Assembly (NCBI GenBank): GCA_022641835.1
Contig: CP048722.1
Location: forward strand, 248,001-312,000
Length of the DNA: 64,000 nt
Origin: Petasospora fabianii
Lineage: Eukaryota > Ascomycota > Saccharomycetes > Phaffomycetales > Wickerhamomycetaceae
Direction: 5' to 3'
Shown: in pieces, positions 8,570-17,719 of the stretch
Layout: each line of letters opens with the position of its first letter
How positions within the stretch are numbered: the first letter of the stretch is position 1
Translations under genes and position numbers: made by a program
Notes under the pieces: generated by a model
Database searches by the model: none
Told to the model about the DNA's origin: nothing
Seen by the model: the letters and a program-made list of their open reading frames with translations, nothing else

Positions 8570-9613
8570 TTACATGACAATGCACTTCTTACCTTTCTTA
8601 TCCTTCTTTTGCTTTTTTTCCTTCTTGGTAACACCTTGATTTCTGCTTGTATCATTTGACTGATCACCTCTACCTCTTCTTTGATACTGTCTTTGAATAG
8701 CAGATGCAGCTCTTTGATCTTCTTCCTCTTGCATCATCATAGCTAATCTTCTATCATCATCCATTTGTTCATCACCACCATCATCGAATGGATTAGAACT
8801 ATCTTCTAATAATGGACTAAAACGACCAGTGAAGAATGAGTTATTGGCACCATTGATACTCAAGAGACTCTCCCAAACATATTGACTCTTATCAAAGAAC
8901 CCTTGGTCAGTGACCAATTGATAGATATCATTTTCAGTCTTTATGATTGTGTTGAAATGGTTATTTCTAAAGAAAACCAAGATTTGACCATCGGTCAAAT
9001 GTCCTTTCAATGCTTGAAGACCATAATCTGTCAATTGGGTTGCGGTTCTCGCAAAGAAATGCTTGATCTTGGAAGAATCATCCAAGATTTCCAAATCAAC
9101 TGCATCTTTAGTGGATTTGTTATCAACGTCATAAGCTTCAATCAATACATTCTGTGCAGCTTCATATGACTTATACTTCATCACAGCATCAAATTCTGCA
9201 TCTTCTGGACTAATAACCCATCCATGTACCATACCAACGTTGAAAACTCTAAAGAGAACCAATTCATCACTCTCTTCAAACCCACCATCAAACCTTGGGT
9301 TGATGTTAGCACCTTCATGAAGAGTCGGCAAAAGTGAAAGAGTCTTATTCACATCATCAGCAGATAATTGAAAGATCTTTGCATTTGCCAATGCAATGTC
9401 TCTTAAGCACTGGGTTAAAGTATCAAGTGTCACAGTATCCTCGCTGTTCACAAGGGCAACTAGTGTATGAACTTCAGGTGGAGAGGTGGCGTTACACGTG
9501 AGCAGTAGGGTGTTGATAAGAGCCAATAGTGCACATGGTCCATTGGCGTTCTGTGTCAAAATGTTACGCACACCATCATATTGAATGGCCTTGGTACGGT
9601 ACTCTGTTGACAT
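8570..9613 (-). CDS. MINDY-family deubiquitinase with CaaX box (MIY1-like)
   Basis: This 347-residue protein belongs to the MINDY/FAM63 cysteine proteases, which trim Lys48-linked ubiquitin chains from the distal end. The catalytic Cys lies in QNANGPCALLAL (about residue 27) and the His in FRNNHFNTI. The C-terminal third is charged, with a Gln/Arg-rich stretch and a lysine-rich tail ending in CIVM. That is a farnesylation-type CaaX box behind a polybasic region, so the protein is probably membrane-tethered. S. cerevisiae homologues are YPL191C (MIY1) and YGL082W; at least the latter is also predicted to be prenylated. Confidence 0.92.
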   Translation of the reverse strand: MSTEYRTKAIQYDGVRNILTQNANGPCALLALINTLLLTCNATSPPEVHTLVALVNSEDTVTLDTLTQCLRDIALANAKIFQLSADDVNKTLSLLPTLHEGANINPRFDGGFEESDELVLFRVFNVGMVHGWVISPEDAEFDAVMKYKSYEAAQNVLIEAYDVDNKSTKDAVDLEILDDSSKIKHFFARTATQLTDYGLQALKGHLTDGQILVFFRNNHFNTIIKTENDIYQLVTDQGFFDKSQYVWESLLSINGANNSFFTGRFSPLLEDSSNPFDDGGDEQMDDDRRLAMMMQEEEDQRAASAIQRQYQRRGRGDQSNDTSRNQGVTKKEKKQKKDKKGKKCIVM

Positions 9614-9758
9614 TGGAATGGTAATTGACCTAAGAGATGAGGAGCTCTAATGAACAAACTATGGAGATAAAGGACCAGGCGGAGTACACGGGGTTTTTAA
9701 TCGCGGGGTGGATTAATTAAAACCCGGACATCTCCAAAACAAAGACCTTTAACTTCAC

Positions 9759-9782
9759 GACGCGTAAGACGTCTTACGCGTC
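9759..9782. promoter_or_regulatory. Palindromic pair of MCB elements upstream of PSF3
   Basis: Two ACGCGT boxes (9760-9765 and 9776-9781) face each other around an AAGACGTCTT core. Together they form a perfect 24-bp palindrome. It lies about 95 bp upstream of the PSF3 start. MCB boxes bind MBF (Mbp1/Swi6) and drive G1/S transcription of replication genes, which fits a GINS subunit. Confidence 0.85.
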
Positions 9783-9875
9783 TTATGTTATCCTTAATCT
9801 CTTTATCCCCTTGATCTCTTTATCTCTTTATCTTTCTGTCACCCTGCCACTTGACAACATCTTCACCCCCACAAC

Positions 9876-10462
9876 ATGTCATACTACGATCTTGACGAAA
9901 TCATTAGTGATGGCCAGGTATGTTTAATGTTCGGCATGCCCTTCAGACCAAAACTTTCTAACACATCCAATTATAGCGAGTACCTTGTAAGTTCAACGTT
10001 ACAGTGCCCAAAGTGGGATATCTTGAAGGAACACCGGGTACTGATGTGAAAGCTGGTACAAAACTTGAATTACCCTTTTGGATTGCTGAAGTGTTAGCCA
10101 TGTCTCCATCTTCACCAAACTCTGATGAGGCCTTCTTAGACTTACTCCAACCAGATGCTTTACAAAAGAGAGTCATCAATGCTATTAAGGCCAATCCAGT
10201 ATCACTTGACGTACATTCTATATCACCACATTTCTATGCATTAGTGGAGAAATGGTGTTTACTCTTTGGTGATAAGGAGCTCAGTACAGTGGCACAGGCA
10301 ATGTTGAAAGAGAGATCTGATGAGATCAATAACTTTGCTCAGAACACAAGAGGCACGCATCAGGAAAGTGGATTCTTATTTTCACTTGATGAGTATGAGA
10401 AACAGTTGTATAAGGCTTCTCATGAGAGTTATAAAGAGTTGAAGAAATGGATGTTGGAATAA
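9876..10462 (+). CDS. PSF3: GINS complex subunit Psf3, two exons
   Basis: Exons are 9876-9917 and 9977-10462, giving 175 residues. The 59-nt intron has donor GTATGT, a CTAAC branch site near 9958-9962 and acceptor TATAG. The first exon supplies MSYYDLDEIISDG, which matches the start of known Psf3 proteins, and the join restores RVPCKFNV. Psf3 is part of the GINS tetramer that activates the Mcm2-7 helicase at replication origins. The C-terminal YKASHESYKELKKWM is typical. S. cerevisiae PSF3 has no intron. Confidence 0.95.
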
Positions 10463-10751
10463 CAGGAGAACTTAATACACTATGATAAAGTAGGATAGGC
10501 ATTACATCAAGCTTAATAGAGTATGTTTTTATCATCATGTATCTATGAGTGTATATATATATATAAACCTCACCCACCAGATCACGTGACACGGACTTTA
10601 CCCCGAAAAGGTATATACTCCCGAGCACTATAAAAGTATCAAAAAAAAAACCAGTAAAAATGATAAACCTGGGGTACTACATTGCGTTGTCTTCCCAAGG
10701 TTAGTCTCCAGAGTCCAATTACTTCAAGGCATTACAATCTTCAACTAGAAA

Positions 10752-11621
10752 ATGTCAAGTAAAAGCAGAAAGTTCCCCTGCCCAGTTGAAGGATGTCTTA
10801 AGGCTTACAACCGTCCTTCAGTATTAGATGAGCATCTTCGTTCACACACCGATACGAGACCTTTTGCATGTGATCAATGTGATAAGAGGTTTCTTAGGGA
10901 GTCACATCTCAAGTCTCATCAATGGATCCATGCAGATGAGCGACCATTAGGTTGTGATCACTGTGAGAAACGTTTCATTACAAAGCAGCAACTTCAAAGA
11001 CATTCTCGTGTTCATGATAAGAAAAGGGTTAAACTTGGGTATAAACCACCAGAATCCCCCTTTAGATGGAAATGGGAAAATGGGAAACCCAATTATAACT
11101 ATCCGAAGGATGCAATGCCTTCACCACTATGTCCTAACTCGCAGTTGCAAAAGTCACCAGAGTCTGATACCACTAGTACAACAACAACCACTGCAAATGG
11201 AAGCAGCAGAAACAGTAGCACCACGACAGCTACAATAGTCACATCATCTGAACAGTCAGATAGTCATGCATTGGAAACTGGAGAAATTCATGTTTGTCCA
11301 TATGACTGCAACACGATCTTACCATCTTCAAAAGAGCTTACCGACCACATGTTGGCGACTCATATCTTTAACGATACCATAAACGTCGATACACATCTCG
11401 ATACACTTAAGCATAAGATGCATACTAAGGATCAACATTGGGATCTGTTGAGTGAATGGGATGGTTCTGATTGGTCACAGAAGTTGTGTATGGAGGTTGA
11501 GTGTCAAGGATATGGATGTCCTGGATATAATGACTTTGAAAGTTTGGTGGCGCATTATAATGATAGTCATGGGTTTGTTCCTGAGTCGTTGTTTGAGTTT
11601 ATTAATTTGGATGGATTGTGA
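10752..11621 (+). CDS. TFIIIA-like zinc-finger protein, paralogue A
   Basis: This 289-residue protein starts with three C2H2 fingers: C10/C15/H28/H32, C40/C43/H56/H60 and C68/C71/H84/H88. Their residues RPSVLDEH, SHLKSH and KQQLQRH follow fingers 1-3 of yeast TFIIIA (Pzf1), which bind the 5S rRNA gene. A Ser/Thr-rich linker follows. Two looser C2H2-like units come near the C-terminus (CPYDC..H..H and CQGYGC..H..H). Fungal TFIIIA has nine fingers, so this is shortened or highly diverged. A paralogue lies at 29712-30818. Whether either is the true TFIIIA is open. A CACGTGAC box lies upstream at 10583-10590. Confidence 0.85.
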   Translation: MSSKSRKFPCPVEGCLKAYNRPSVLDEHLRSHTDTRPFACDQCDKRFLRESHLKSHQWIHADERPLGCDHCEKRFITKQQLQRHSRVHDKKRVKLGYKPPESPFRWKWENGKPNYNYPKDAMPSPLCPNSQLQKSPESDTTSTTTTTANGSSRNSSTTTATIVTSSEQSDSHALETGEIHVCPYDCNTILPSSKELTDHMLATHIFNDTINVDTHLDTLKHKMHTKDQHWDLLSEWDGSDWSQKLCMEVECQGYGCPGYNDFESLVAHYNDSHGFVPESLFEFINLDGL

Positions 11622-11744
11622 TTGTCATTGATTATCATATATCTACGTCCATAATGGATTGCTACGACTTGTTCATCATTGACAGATTGACAATGCAATG
11701 GGTCGAGTCCTACATCTTAGTCATACCCTTTATCATCAACATCA

Positions 11745-12488
11745 TCATTCTGGTTGGACAAAATAGTTATCCCTATACCACTTAAGTTGAGCAATTGATT
11801 CCAAGATATCAGCTCTAGCAGTGTGTGCCTCCTTTTTCTTTGGACATTTCTTAATCAAATTGAAATTATGACGTTTTCCAAACTCTGTAATGGAAGAGAC
11901 ATCAATAATTCTGTAGTGTAAGTGTTCCAATGCCTTAGGCATCTCTCTCATCATAAAGGCACGATCCATATGCACAGTGTTACCACCAAGAACTGCACTT
12001 CCTTTAACAGTGAATCTTTCCAAGTACTCAAGAAGCTCACGTTCAACAGTCTCCAAGGTCTTTTCAGACTCAATGACTTTCTTAGTGAGTCCACTATCTC
12101 CATGATGCTCAACACACCACTCATTCATAGTATCCATAACCTCCTTATCGTAATGGATCACACTCTCGTAACCTTCATCAATGATATTGAGATCACCATC
12201 TGTGATGATACAACAGATTTCAATGATATGATCATTGAATACGTCCAATCCTGTCATCTCACAATCAATCCATACAATTGGTTTGAAATCCTTGGACTCC
12301 TTGTCAAAAGTATTAGATGGATCATAGACTGGTGTCTCGAGTTCTGTGTGTTTTCTCTTGCTCATTGTAAAGTGTCTATTGATCTGGGGTGTATAACTAT
12401 AGTGTCTGAAACCTAAGGAGTTGGAGAATGGATGAATGAAGGACCTCAGTGATGATCTTGCTAATGGAAGAGGCAAACGACGGAGCAT
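11745..12488 (-). CDS. REX2: Mitochondrial oligoribonuclease (3'-5' exonuclease)
   Basis: This 247-residue DEDDh exonuclease degrades very short RNAs in mitochondria and helps mature some small nuclear RNAs. Motifs are WIDCEMTGLD, HMDRAFM and the HTARADI signature. The first 40 residues are rich in Arg, Ser and aromatic residues with no acids, a good mitochondrial presequence. An internal Met at the MSKRKH stretch (about residue 42) could give a shorter cytosolic or nuclear form. Length fits the family. Confidence 0.94.
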   Translation of the reverse strand: MLRRLPLPLARSSLRSFIHPFSNSLGFRHYSYTPQINRHFTMSKRKHTELETPVYDPSNTFDKESKDFKPIVWIDCEMTGLDVFNDHIIEICCIITDGDLNIIDEGYESVIHYDKEVMDTMNEWCVEHHGDSGLTKKVIESEKTLETVERELLEYLERFTVKGSAVLGGNTVHMDRAFMMREMPKALEHLHYRIIDVSSITEFGKRHNFNLIKKCPKKKEAHTARADILESIAQLKWYRDNYFVQPE

Positions 12489-12565
12489 TCAGTGTCTAAT
12501 GAGGGGCAATTAGTATGGAGAATGGACATATATACTTAAAAGTCTTCGTTTAGAAAAGTAGAGAG

Positions 12566-12595
12566 ATGTCCGGGTGTTTTATCTCTTATACGCGT
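12566..12595. promoter_or_regulatory. Rap1-like and MCB sites between REX2 and the EXPERA gene
   Basis: The short divergent promoter holds ATGTCCGGGTGT at 12566-12577. Its reverse complement, ACACCCGGACAT, fits the Rap1 consensus. An ACGCGT box follows at 12590-12595. The same 12-mer recurs upstream of UBI3. A TATAAAG box for the right-hand gene is at 12631-12637. Function is inferred from motif identity only. Confidence 0.5.
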
Positions 12596-12682
12596 CAACT
12601 AATCGATAATCTTTAATCCCGACTTCCACTTATAAAGTTTCCCCTAGTGCTTCAATTGACCACTGATAGTACTCCTTCCATT

Positions 12683-13207
12683 ATGACACGCTTCTACTCG
12701 ACTCAAAAGCTCTTCACGAGCAGTACAAAGCTTGACACGTTCTACTTTTGTTACTGTCTCCTTCACATCCCAATCACCATTCTCATTGACTCTGCACTTG
12801 TGATACCTACTCAATGGCAGCCGTCCTTCCAAAAGGCCATCATTGAATTCCACACTTCTTCTAATAACGATTATCTCCTGTTGAGTCCTCCTGATTGGCT
12901 TGTCGTGTTTGGTTGGGTTGAGATCTTGTTCCAACTGCCATTGTTTGGATATGCGGCATTGCAGCTTTATAAGAGATCTCCAACTATTTATCCACTCTTG
13001 TTTGTATATGGAGTCGAAGCTGCCGTCACTACTCTTTGTTGTCTCTTACACATTGTCTCTGAAGGTGGAAATCATGGATTAACGCAGATGGAGGTGATCA
13101 ATCTGTTTGGTGTTTATCTTCCAACGTTTGTTATCCCGCTCTTTATGGCTATCGATGTCTTTACAAGAGAGTGGAACTCTCCTGTTAATGAAAAGAAGAG
13201 GGATTGA
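12683..13207 (+). CDS. EXPERA-domain (TMEM97/EBP-like) membrane protein
   Basis: This 174-residue protein has four predicted membrane segments and matches the EXPERA family, which includes emopamil-binding protein and TMEM97 (sigma-2 receptor). These ER proteins handle sterols. Visible marks are the first segment with YFCYCLLHIPITILIDS, the WVEILFQLP motif and YGVEAAVTTLCC. The ATG at 12683 lies about 45 bp after a TATAAAG box; no upstream in-frame ATG exists. Catalytic sterol isomerase activity cannot be claimed. Confidence 0.75.
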   Translation: MTRFYSTQKLFTSSTKLDTFYFCYCLLHIPITILIDSALVIPTQWQPSFQKAIIEFHTSSNNDYLLLSPPDWLVVFGWVEILFQLPLFGYAALQLYKRSPTIYPLLFVYGVEAAVTTLCCLLHIVSEGGNHGLTQMEVINLFGVYLPTFVIPLFMAIDVFTREWNSPVNEKKRD

Positions 13208-13317
13208 TGTCCTCCGGGTAGTATGATATTGATTGTCTTGGCATATAGAGCTTTACTTACGACTACAACTCAGTCCATTGAACTCTACTGCATATCATCA
13301 AACTATCAATCATTAAG

Positions 13318-14265
13318 TCAAACACTCATTTTCATAGCAATTTTACCATGACATTTGTAGTCAACGATCTCAAAGTCTTCAAACTTGAAATCGTCAATGT
13401 TCTTAACATCTCTTTTAATCTTAAGCTTTGGGAATTCATAAGGTGTTCTTTGAATCTGTTCCTTAAGAGCATCAACATGATCACTGTACACATGAGCATC
13501 ACCGAGAGTGTGAATAAACTCACCACAGTCCATGTCCACCACTTGTGCAATCATCTTTGTCAAGAGAGCGTATGAGGCAATGTTAAATGGAACACCGAGA
13601 CCCATATCACATGATCTCTGATACAGTAAACAAGATAGTTGTGGCTTACCACCATCCTTTGGGAAATTGACATAGAATTGAGAAAAAACATGACATGGTG
13701 GTAATGCCATCTTTGGGAAGTCTGGTGGATTCCAAGCACTCATAATGATTCTTCTATCGTATGGGTTTGTCTTCAACTTATGGATCACTTCAGCGAGTTG
13801 ATCAACACCCTGACCCGTATAGTCAGCATCACAGTCTTTGTACTCAGCACCAAAGTGTCTCCATTGGAAACCATAAACTGGACCTAAATCACCTTCACGA
13901 CGATCGGTTAATCCAAGACTATCGAGGTATTCTCTTGATCCATTACCTTCCCAAATCTTCACTCCTTGTTCACTGAGCTTCTTACCATCAGTGCAGCCGG
14001 CAATAAACCACAATAGTTCCAAGATGATACCCTTAGTGAAGACCTTCTTAGTCGTTAACAGTGGGAAAGTGTCATCCTTCAAGGAGAAACGAAGTTGTGG
14101 GGGTCCAAATATGGAATAAGTCCCTGTTCCTGTTCTGTCTGGACGATGCTCACCTTCATTGATGATACGCTCACAGAGGTCGAGGTATGCCTGCTCCTCA
14201 GTGTTTGTAGATGTCGTTACCTTATCCTGAGTCATGTCTGTTTCTTTCAGGAATGAATAAGACAT
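13318..14265 (-). CDS. CDC21: Thymidylate synthase
   Basis: This 315-residue enzyme makes dTMP from dUMP using methylene-tetrahydrofolate. The active-site Cys191 lies in [12 protein letters not shown]; other motifs are DRTGTGT, the [14 protein letters not shown] segment, [12 protein letters not shown] and [13 protein letters not shown]. The last residues are AMKMSV, typical of the family. A second in-frame Met at residue 11 could also serve as start. The gene is divergent from UFE1, and the shared promoter has two MCB boxes, so strong G1/S expression is likely, as for S. cerevisiae CDC21. Confidence 0.98.
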   Translation of the reverse strand: MSYSFLKETDMTQDKVTTSTNTEEQAYLDLCERIINEGEHRPDRTGTGTYSIFGPPQLRFSLKDDTFPLLTTKKVFTKGIILELLWFIAGCTDGKKLSEQGVKIWEGNGSREYLDSLGLTDRREGDLGPVYGFQWRHFGAEYKDCDADYTGQGVDQLAEVIHKLKTNPYDRRIIMSAWNPPDFPKMALPPCHVFSQFYVNFPKDGGKPQLSCLLYQRSCDMGLGVPFNIASYALLTKMIAQVVDMDCGEFIHTLGDAHVYSDHVDALKEQIQRTPYEFPKLKIKRDVKNIDDFKFEDFEIVDYKCHGKIAMKMSV

Positions 14266-14292
14266 CTAAGAGATAGACAGAGACAAGAGGAG

Positions 14293-14322
14293 ACGCGTTA
14301 ATGTTTTTAAAAGGCGACGCGT
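14293..14322. promoter_or_regulatory. Paired MCB boxes in the CDC21/UFE1 promoter
   Basis: ACGCGT occurs at 14293-14298 and again at 14317-14322, a 24-bp spacing, within 60 bp of the thymidylate synthase start codon. S. cerevisiae CDC21 is the classic MCB-driven gene. A CACGTGAC box follows at 14351-14358, nearer UFE1. Confidence 0.85.
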
Positions 14323-14471
14323 CAGTTAAGGACTTCCGACCCATCACAATCACGTGACCATACTTACCTCGGAACTTCAAGTTTATAATAAACGTCATCA
14401 GCATCAAAACCCGCAAACGATTAAGATCATTAACAATTGAACCCAATACAACGGATATTAACATCTTCATC

Positions 14472-15383
14472 ATGCCCAATCTTACAACGGACTTCTCTAG
14501 CATTGTGACGAAAGTGGAACAATCACACAAGATTGCAGCAGTGGAGCCAAGTTCGCACGCAACTCCGATCAATGACACTTTCATCACCGAATGCGTTGAT
14601 CTATTTGTTAACATTAACAAAGTCAGACGCACATTAGAGGCTCTACGACCTGAATACTTGCTTGCCGAGTCTCTCCATGATAGCTCAATGTCCGAAGAGC
14701 AGCGTGATACGCTTGATTTGAATGCTCGGAAACAGATTAGGGAATTTGATGGACGTTTGAAACATCTGGAGAAGTATGAGAAGTTGAGACAGGAGAAGAG
14801 TCAAAAAGGTGTGTTTTCATCACAAAAACAGTTGATTGGTACGATAAACAAGCATCGTGATGGTATTTTGTTATCACTTAGCTTTGAACTTCGAAACACA
14901 TCAAAGTTATTGTTAGAGATGCAAAATACGAGACTTTCAAGAAAGAGGAACATCAATACGAGTGACTTTGATGGGTTGAGAAACGTTGATTTCAAAGCGA
15001 AGAAGTATCAACCTGAGCTTGTGGAAACTTCTATAGAACCAGAGTTACAGCAATTGTCTCAAGATCAATTACAAGTGTTACAACAGGAGAGTTCAGAGAT
15101 CTTGGATGCAAAGATGGAGGACTTACAAAAAGTGGATCAAATCTTAAAATCAGTTACAGAGATTGCTCAATTGGAATCTGAATTGGCTTCTCATCTACAA
15201 GTTCAATCTGAGAGTATTAGAACAATGGTGAATGATCACGATGAAACTGAATTGTCACTTGTGGATGGTAATAAGATCCTCAAGAAGGCAACAGGGAAGG
15301 GTAATTGGTCTACAAGGATGATTACATACTTTGCTGTGTTTGGTGGTATTACACTTCTTATTGCTAATCGTTTAAAGCCATGA
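14472..15383 (+). CDS. UFE1: ER t-SNARE Ufe1 (syntaxin 18 type)
   Basis: This 303-residue tail-anchored SNARE mediates fusion of Golgi-derived vesicles with the ER. The N-terminal half is a helical domain. The SNARE heptad region lies at about residues 195-265 (LQQESSEILDAKMEDLQKVD). It is followed by a C-terminal membrane anchor, YFAVFGGITLLIANR. Gene order CDC21-UFE1-SGO1-SKI7 matches the S. cerevisiae locus YOR073-YOR076, which supports the call. Confidence 0.9.
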   Translation: MPNLTTDFSSIVTKVEQSHKIAAVEPSSHATPINDTFITECVDLFVNINKVRRTLEALRPEYLLAESLHDSSMSEEQRDTLDLNARKQIREFDGRLKHLEKYEKLRQEKSQKGVFSSQKQLIGTINKHRDGILLSLSFELRNTSKLLLEMQNTRLSRKRNINTSDFDGLRNVDFKAKKYQPELVETSIEPELQQLSQDQLQVLQQESSEILDAKMEDLQKVDQILKSVTEIAQLESELASHLQVQSESIRTMVNDHDETELSLVDGNKILKKATGKGNWSTRMITYFAVFGGITLLIANRLKP

Positions 15384-15500
15384 GCTATGTGTTAATCAAT
15401 CATATACAATTAGTGCATTGACCTATAAAGATGAGACAACGTAGTGACATAAAAACAATAACAACAACACATGCTAGCAATACTCTTAGCCAATCCCAGA

Positions 15501-17303
15501 TTACAGCACAGCACTGTGACGTCTCTCAGAGCTCTTTCTTCTTCTTGTTGTGATGTCAGGCTTTCCCTTGTATGTCTTTGGAACACCAACAGCGGTCTCC
15601 TCAACCAAATCAAAGACTGACAGTTCATCAAGAGCAAATGGCTTTGACTTTTTAAAAGATTTGTTATCAACTTTTTGAATCTTGTTCTTGGAAAGTGCAC
15701 CAAGTGGTTTACGTCTCTTTGTGATGTTGACATTGTCTTGGACAGTCAGTGGCGCCTGTCGTGATGGTGGTGCCTCTGTTGCTGGGTTTTCAACTTCCTT
15801 AGCAACCGATACTCGCTTCTGAGGTATGGCTTCAGACATCTCAGAAGCGGTAGAGATCTCCATTGATTGTTCCTCAGTTGATGGATCAACAGGGGTTGAT
15901 TCCTTACTGAGACCTGCTGATCTTGAGACTGGTCTGATATATGCGTCTTCAGCAGCAGCATCAACAAACTTCTCTGATTGTCTTCTCATTTTAGATCTCA
16001 ATGATGGTTCAGCATAGCTTACTTGCTTCCCTCTTGAGGATCTTCTTGAGCGAGATCCACTAGCGTCTTCTGAATCGATTGATCCTGGCATCTCCTCATC
16101 TGTGGAGGACTTAGATTTAAGTTTCTTGTTCTTGGTATGTTTAATCTTTGAAACATCTGGTTCCAAAGGCTTATGTTCATCCGAATCTTCGCCAGTGTTA
16201 TCATCTGTCTCTAGCGTGGAGTTATCATCAGCTTTGGTTGTGTCAACCACCTTTTCAATCTCATCAACCTTTTTAGTGCTCTTTCTGCTCTTTCTCGAAG
16301 ATGGTCTCTTGATAGCCTCCTGGGCCAATCTTTCAATCTTGGCTTCCAAGTCTGTTAATGGAGCAGTTTGTGCATCAGTAGCAACTTCAGCTGGATCAGG
16401 TGAGTCCTCATAAACCTCAATCCTTTTAGACGACTTCATTGGAGACATCGAACCAAGCTTGATTGGAGATAAGTTGGTGGCAAACAAGAAATTATCATTG
16501 GCATCATCCTCGTTCTCCATCTCTGGGATTGGGAAGTCATTCAAGCTCACATGGGAATCCTCAGAATTTGAAAGATCCTGGAATGGGCTGTCCTCGTCAA
16601 ATTGCATTGGAATGGGTTCACTTTGTGGGGCTTCTAACTGGGGAATGGCAAAGGAGAGAAGCTTTTGTTGTTGGTGCTGTTGTTGTTGAGATGGTAGTTG
16701 TGGTTGTAGGCGTTTGACAGGTATTTGGGTGTTGATATCTAAAGAGTCTTGTTTCACCGGTGAGAACAGGTGTCCCCGTGTCTCCTGTTCTTGTTGTTGT
16801 TGCTGTTGTTGTGATGGAGGTGATAGTGGGGCAATATAGATTGATTCTCTTCTGGCACTCTTGCGTCTGCGAGCTGATCTTGCACTTTTCTTAGGCGATT
16901 CGACATTATCGAATGAGACTGTCTTCTCTGAATGTGATACGGACGGATCACCAGTAATGTTTTTCATGATGCTTTGGACGGATACAGTGGACGCAGGCAA
17001 ACCTTCATTTTGTCTAATAGAGCTGAACATTTGTAGCATGTCTTCAAATCTCTGTGCGACTCCTTCTTCGATAACGTTCAATTTCTCTTCAAGATTCCTA
17101 CGATTGGAATCCTCATTCTTGGCATTCAGTGCTCTCAAATCCATGTTCTCCTGGATCAATTCGGAGACTTTTGTCTCCAAACCTGCAATCTTGGACATTA
17201 GGAAGGAGTTCTTCTTTGCAAGTGCAATGTTCTGTGCCAGGAAGCGGTTACTGTTTTGTGCGTCGCTGGAACTGTGTGGGCGGGTGTTCAACGAGAAGAC
17301 CAT
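15501..17303 (-). CDS. SGO1: Shugoshin
   Basis: This 600-residue protein protects centromeric cohesin and recruits PP2A. An N-terminal coiled coil (FLAQNIALAKKNSFLMSKI and onward, about residues 20-75) and the C-terminal basic SGO motif (SRRSSRGKQVSYAEPSLRSK) are both present. The middle is long, charged and low in complexity, with Gln runs. I chose the ATG at 17303, just before the coiled coil. The frame stays open to 17594, but the extra N-terminus is Cys/His/Thr-rich and unlike shugoshins. Position beside UFE1 and the HBS1/SKI7 gene matches S. cerevisiae. Confidence 0.88.
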   Translation of the reverse strand: MVFSLNTRPHSSSDAQNSNRFLAQNIALAKKNSFLMSKIAGLETKVSELIQENMDLRALNAKNEDSNRRNLEEKLNVIEEGVAQRFEDMLQMFSSIRQNEGLPASTVSVQSIMKNITGDPSVSHSEKTVSFDNVESPKKSARSARRRKSARRESIYIAPLSPPSQQQQQQQEQETRGHLFSPVKQDSLDINTQIPVKRLQPQLPSQQQQHQQQKLLSFAIPQLEAPQSEPIPMQFDEDSPFQDLSNSEDSHVSLNDFPIPEMENEDDANDNFLFATNLSPIKLGSMSPMKSSKRIEVYEDSPDPAEVATDAQTAPLTDLEAKIERLAQEAIKRPSSRKSRKSTKKVDEIEKVVDTTKADDNSTLETDDNTGEDSDEHKPLEPDVSKIKHTKNKKLKSKSSTDEEMPGSIDSEDASGSRSRRSSRGKQVSYAEPSLRSKMRRQSEKFVDAAAEDAYIRPVSRSAGLSKESTPVDPSTEEQSMEISTASEMSEAIPQKRVSVAKEVENPATEAPPSRQAPLTVQDNVNITKRRKPLGALSKNKIQKVDNKSFKKSKPFALDELSVFDLVEETAVGVPKTYKGKPDITTRRRKSSERRHSAVL

Positions 17304-17719
17304 GACATGACACGCCCTGATGTGTGTAGTTCGGGCGGAAGAGCGCTGGTCTGCGGATGTTGTGTCGTGTGAGGAGATCAAACTGTTGGTGATTGTTGTT
17401 GTTATTGTTTGTTGTTGTATTTGCGCTTTGTTTACATTTTGGTGAGGCCTTTTTGATCCGGGCACGCAAAGAGGCGAAATGCAAATAAAACATGTTCGCG
17501 AGAGACCTTCGCGAATGGATATCTTATGCATATTATTGCAGATGGGTACATTATATTGCATGTGCTCATTGCCATGGCAATGATCAATTTCCATTAAACA
17601 TTGGAAACGTGGATGATTTTGATCTAGACTACCTTGATATTGGGTTAATGGTTATGATGATTTTGTCTATGTTCGATGATACCATATGTAAAGCTCTATA
17701 AGATCACAATCTTGATGCA
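17304..17719. promoter_or_regulatory. SGO1 promoter region
   Basis: Two TCGCGA-type sites at 17496-17502 and 17508-17516 (TTCGCGA and CTTCGCGAA) form a small inverted pair. They contain CGCGAA, close to the SBF site CRCGAAA. No gene is supported; a 69-codon forward frame at 17492-17701 looks random. Confidence 0.45.

Noticed and set aside
17304-17594. N-terminal extension of SGO1 to 17594
   Set aside because: The added residues lack similarity to shugoshins, and the coiled coil starts right after the Met at 17303.
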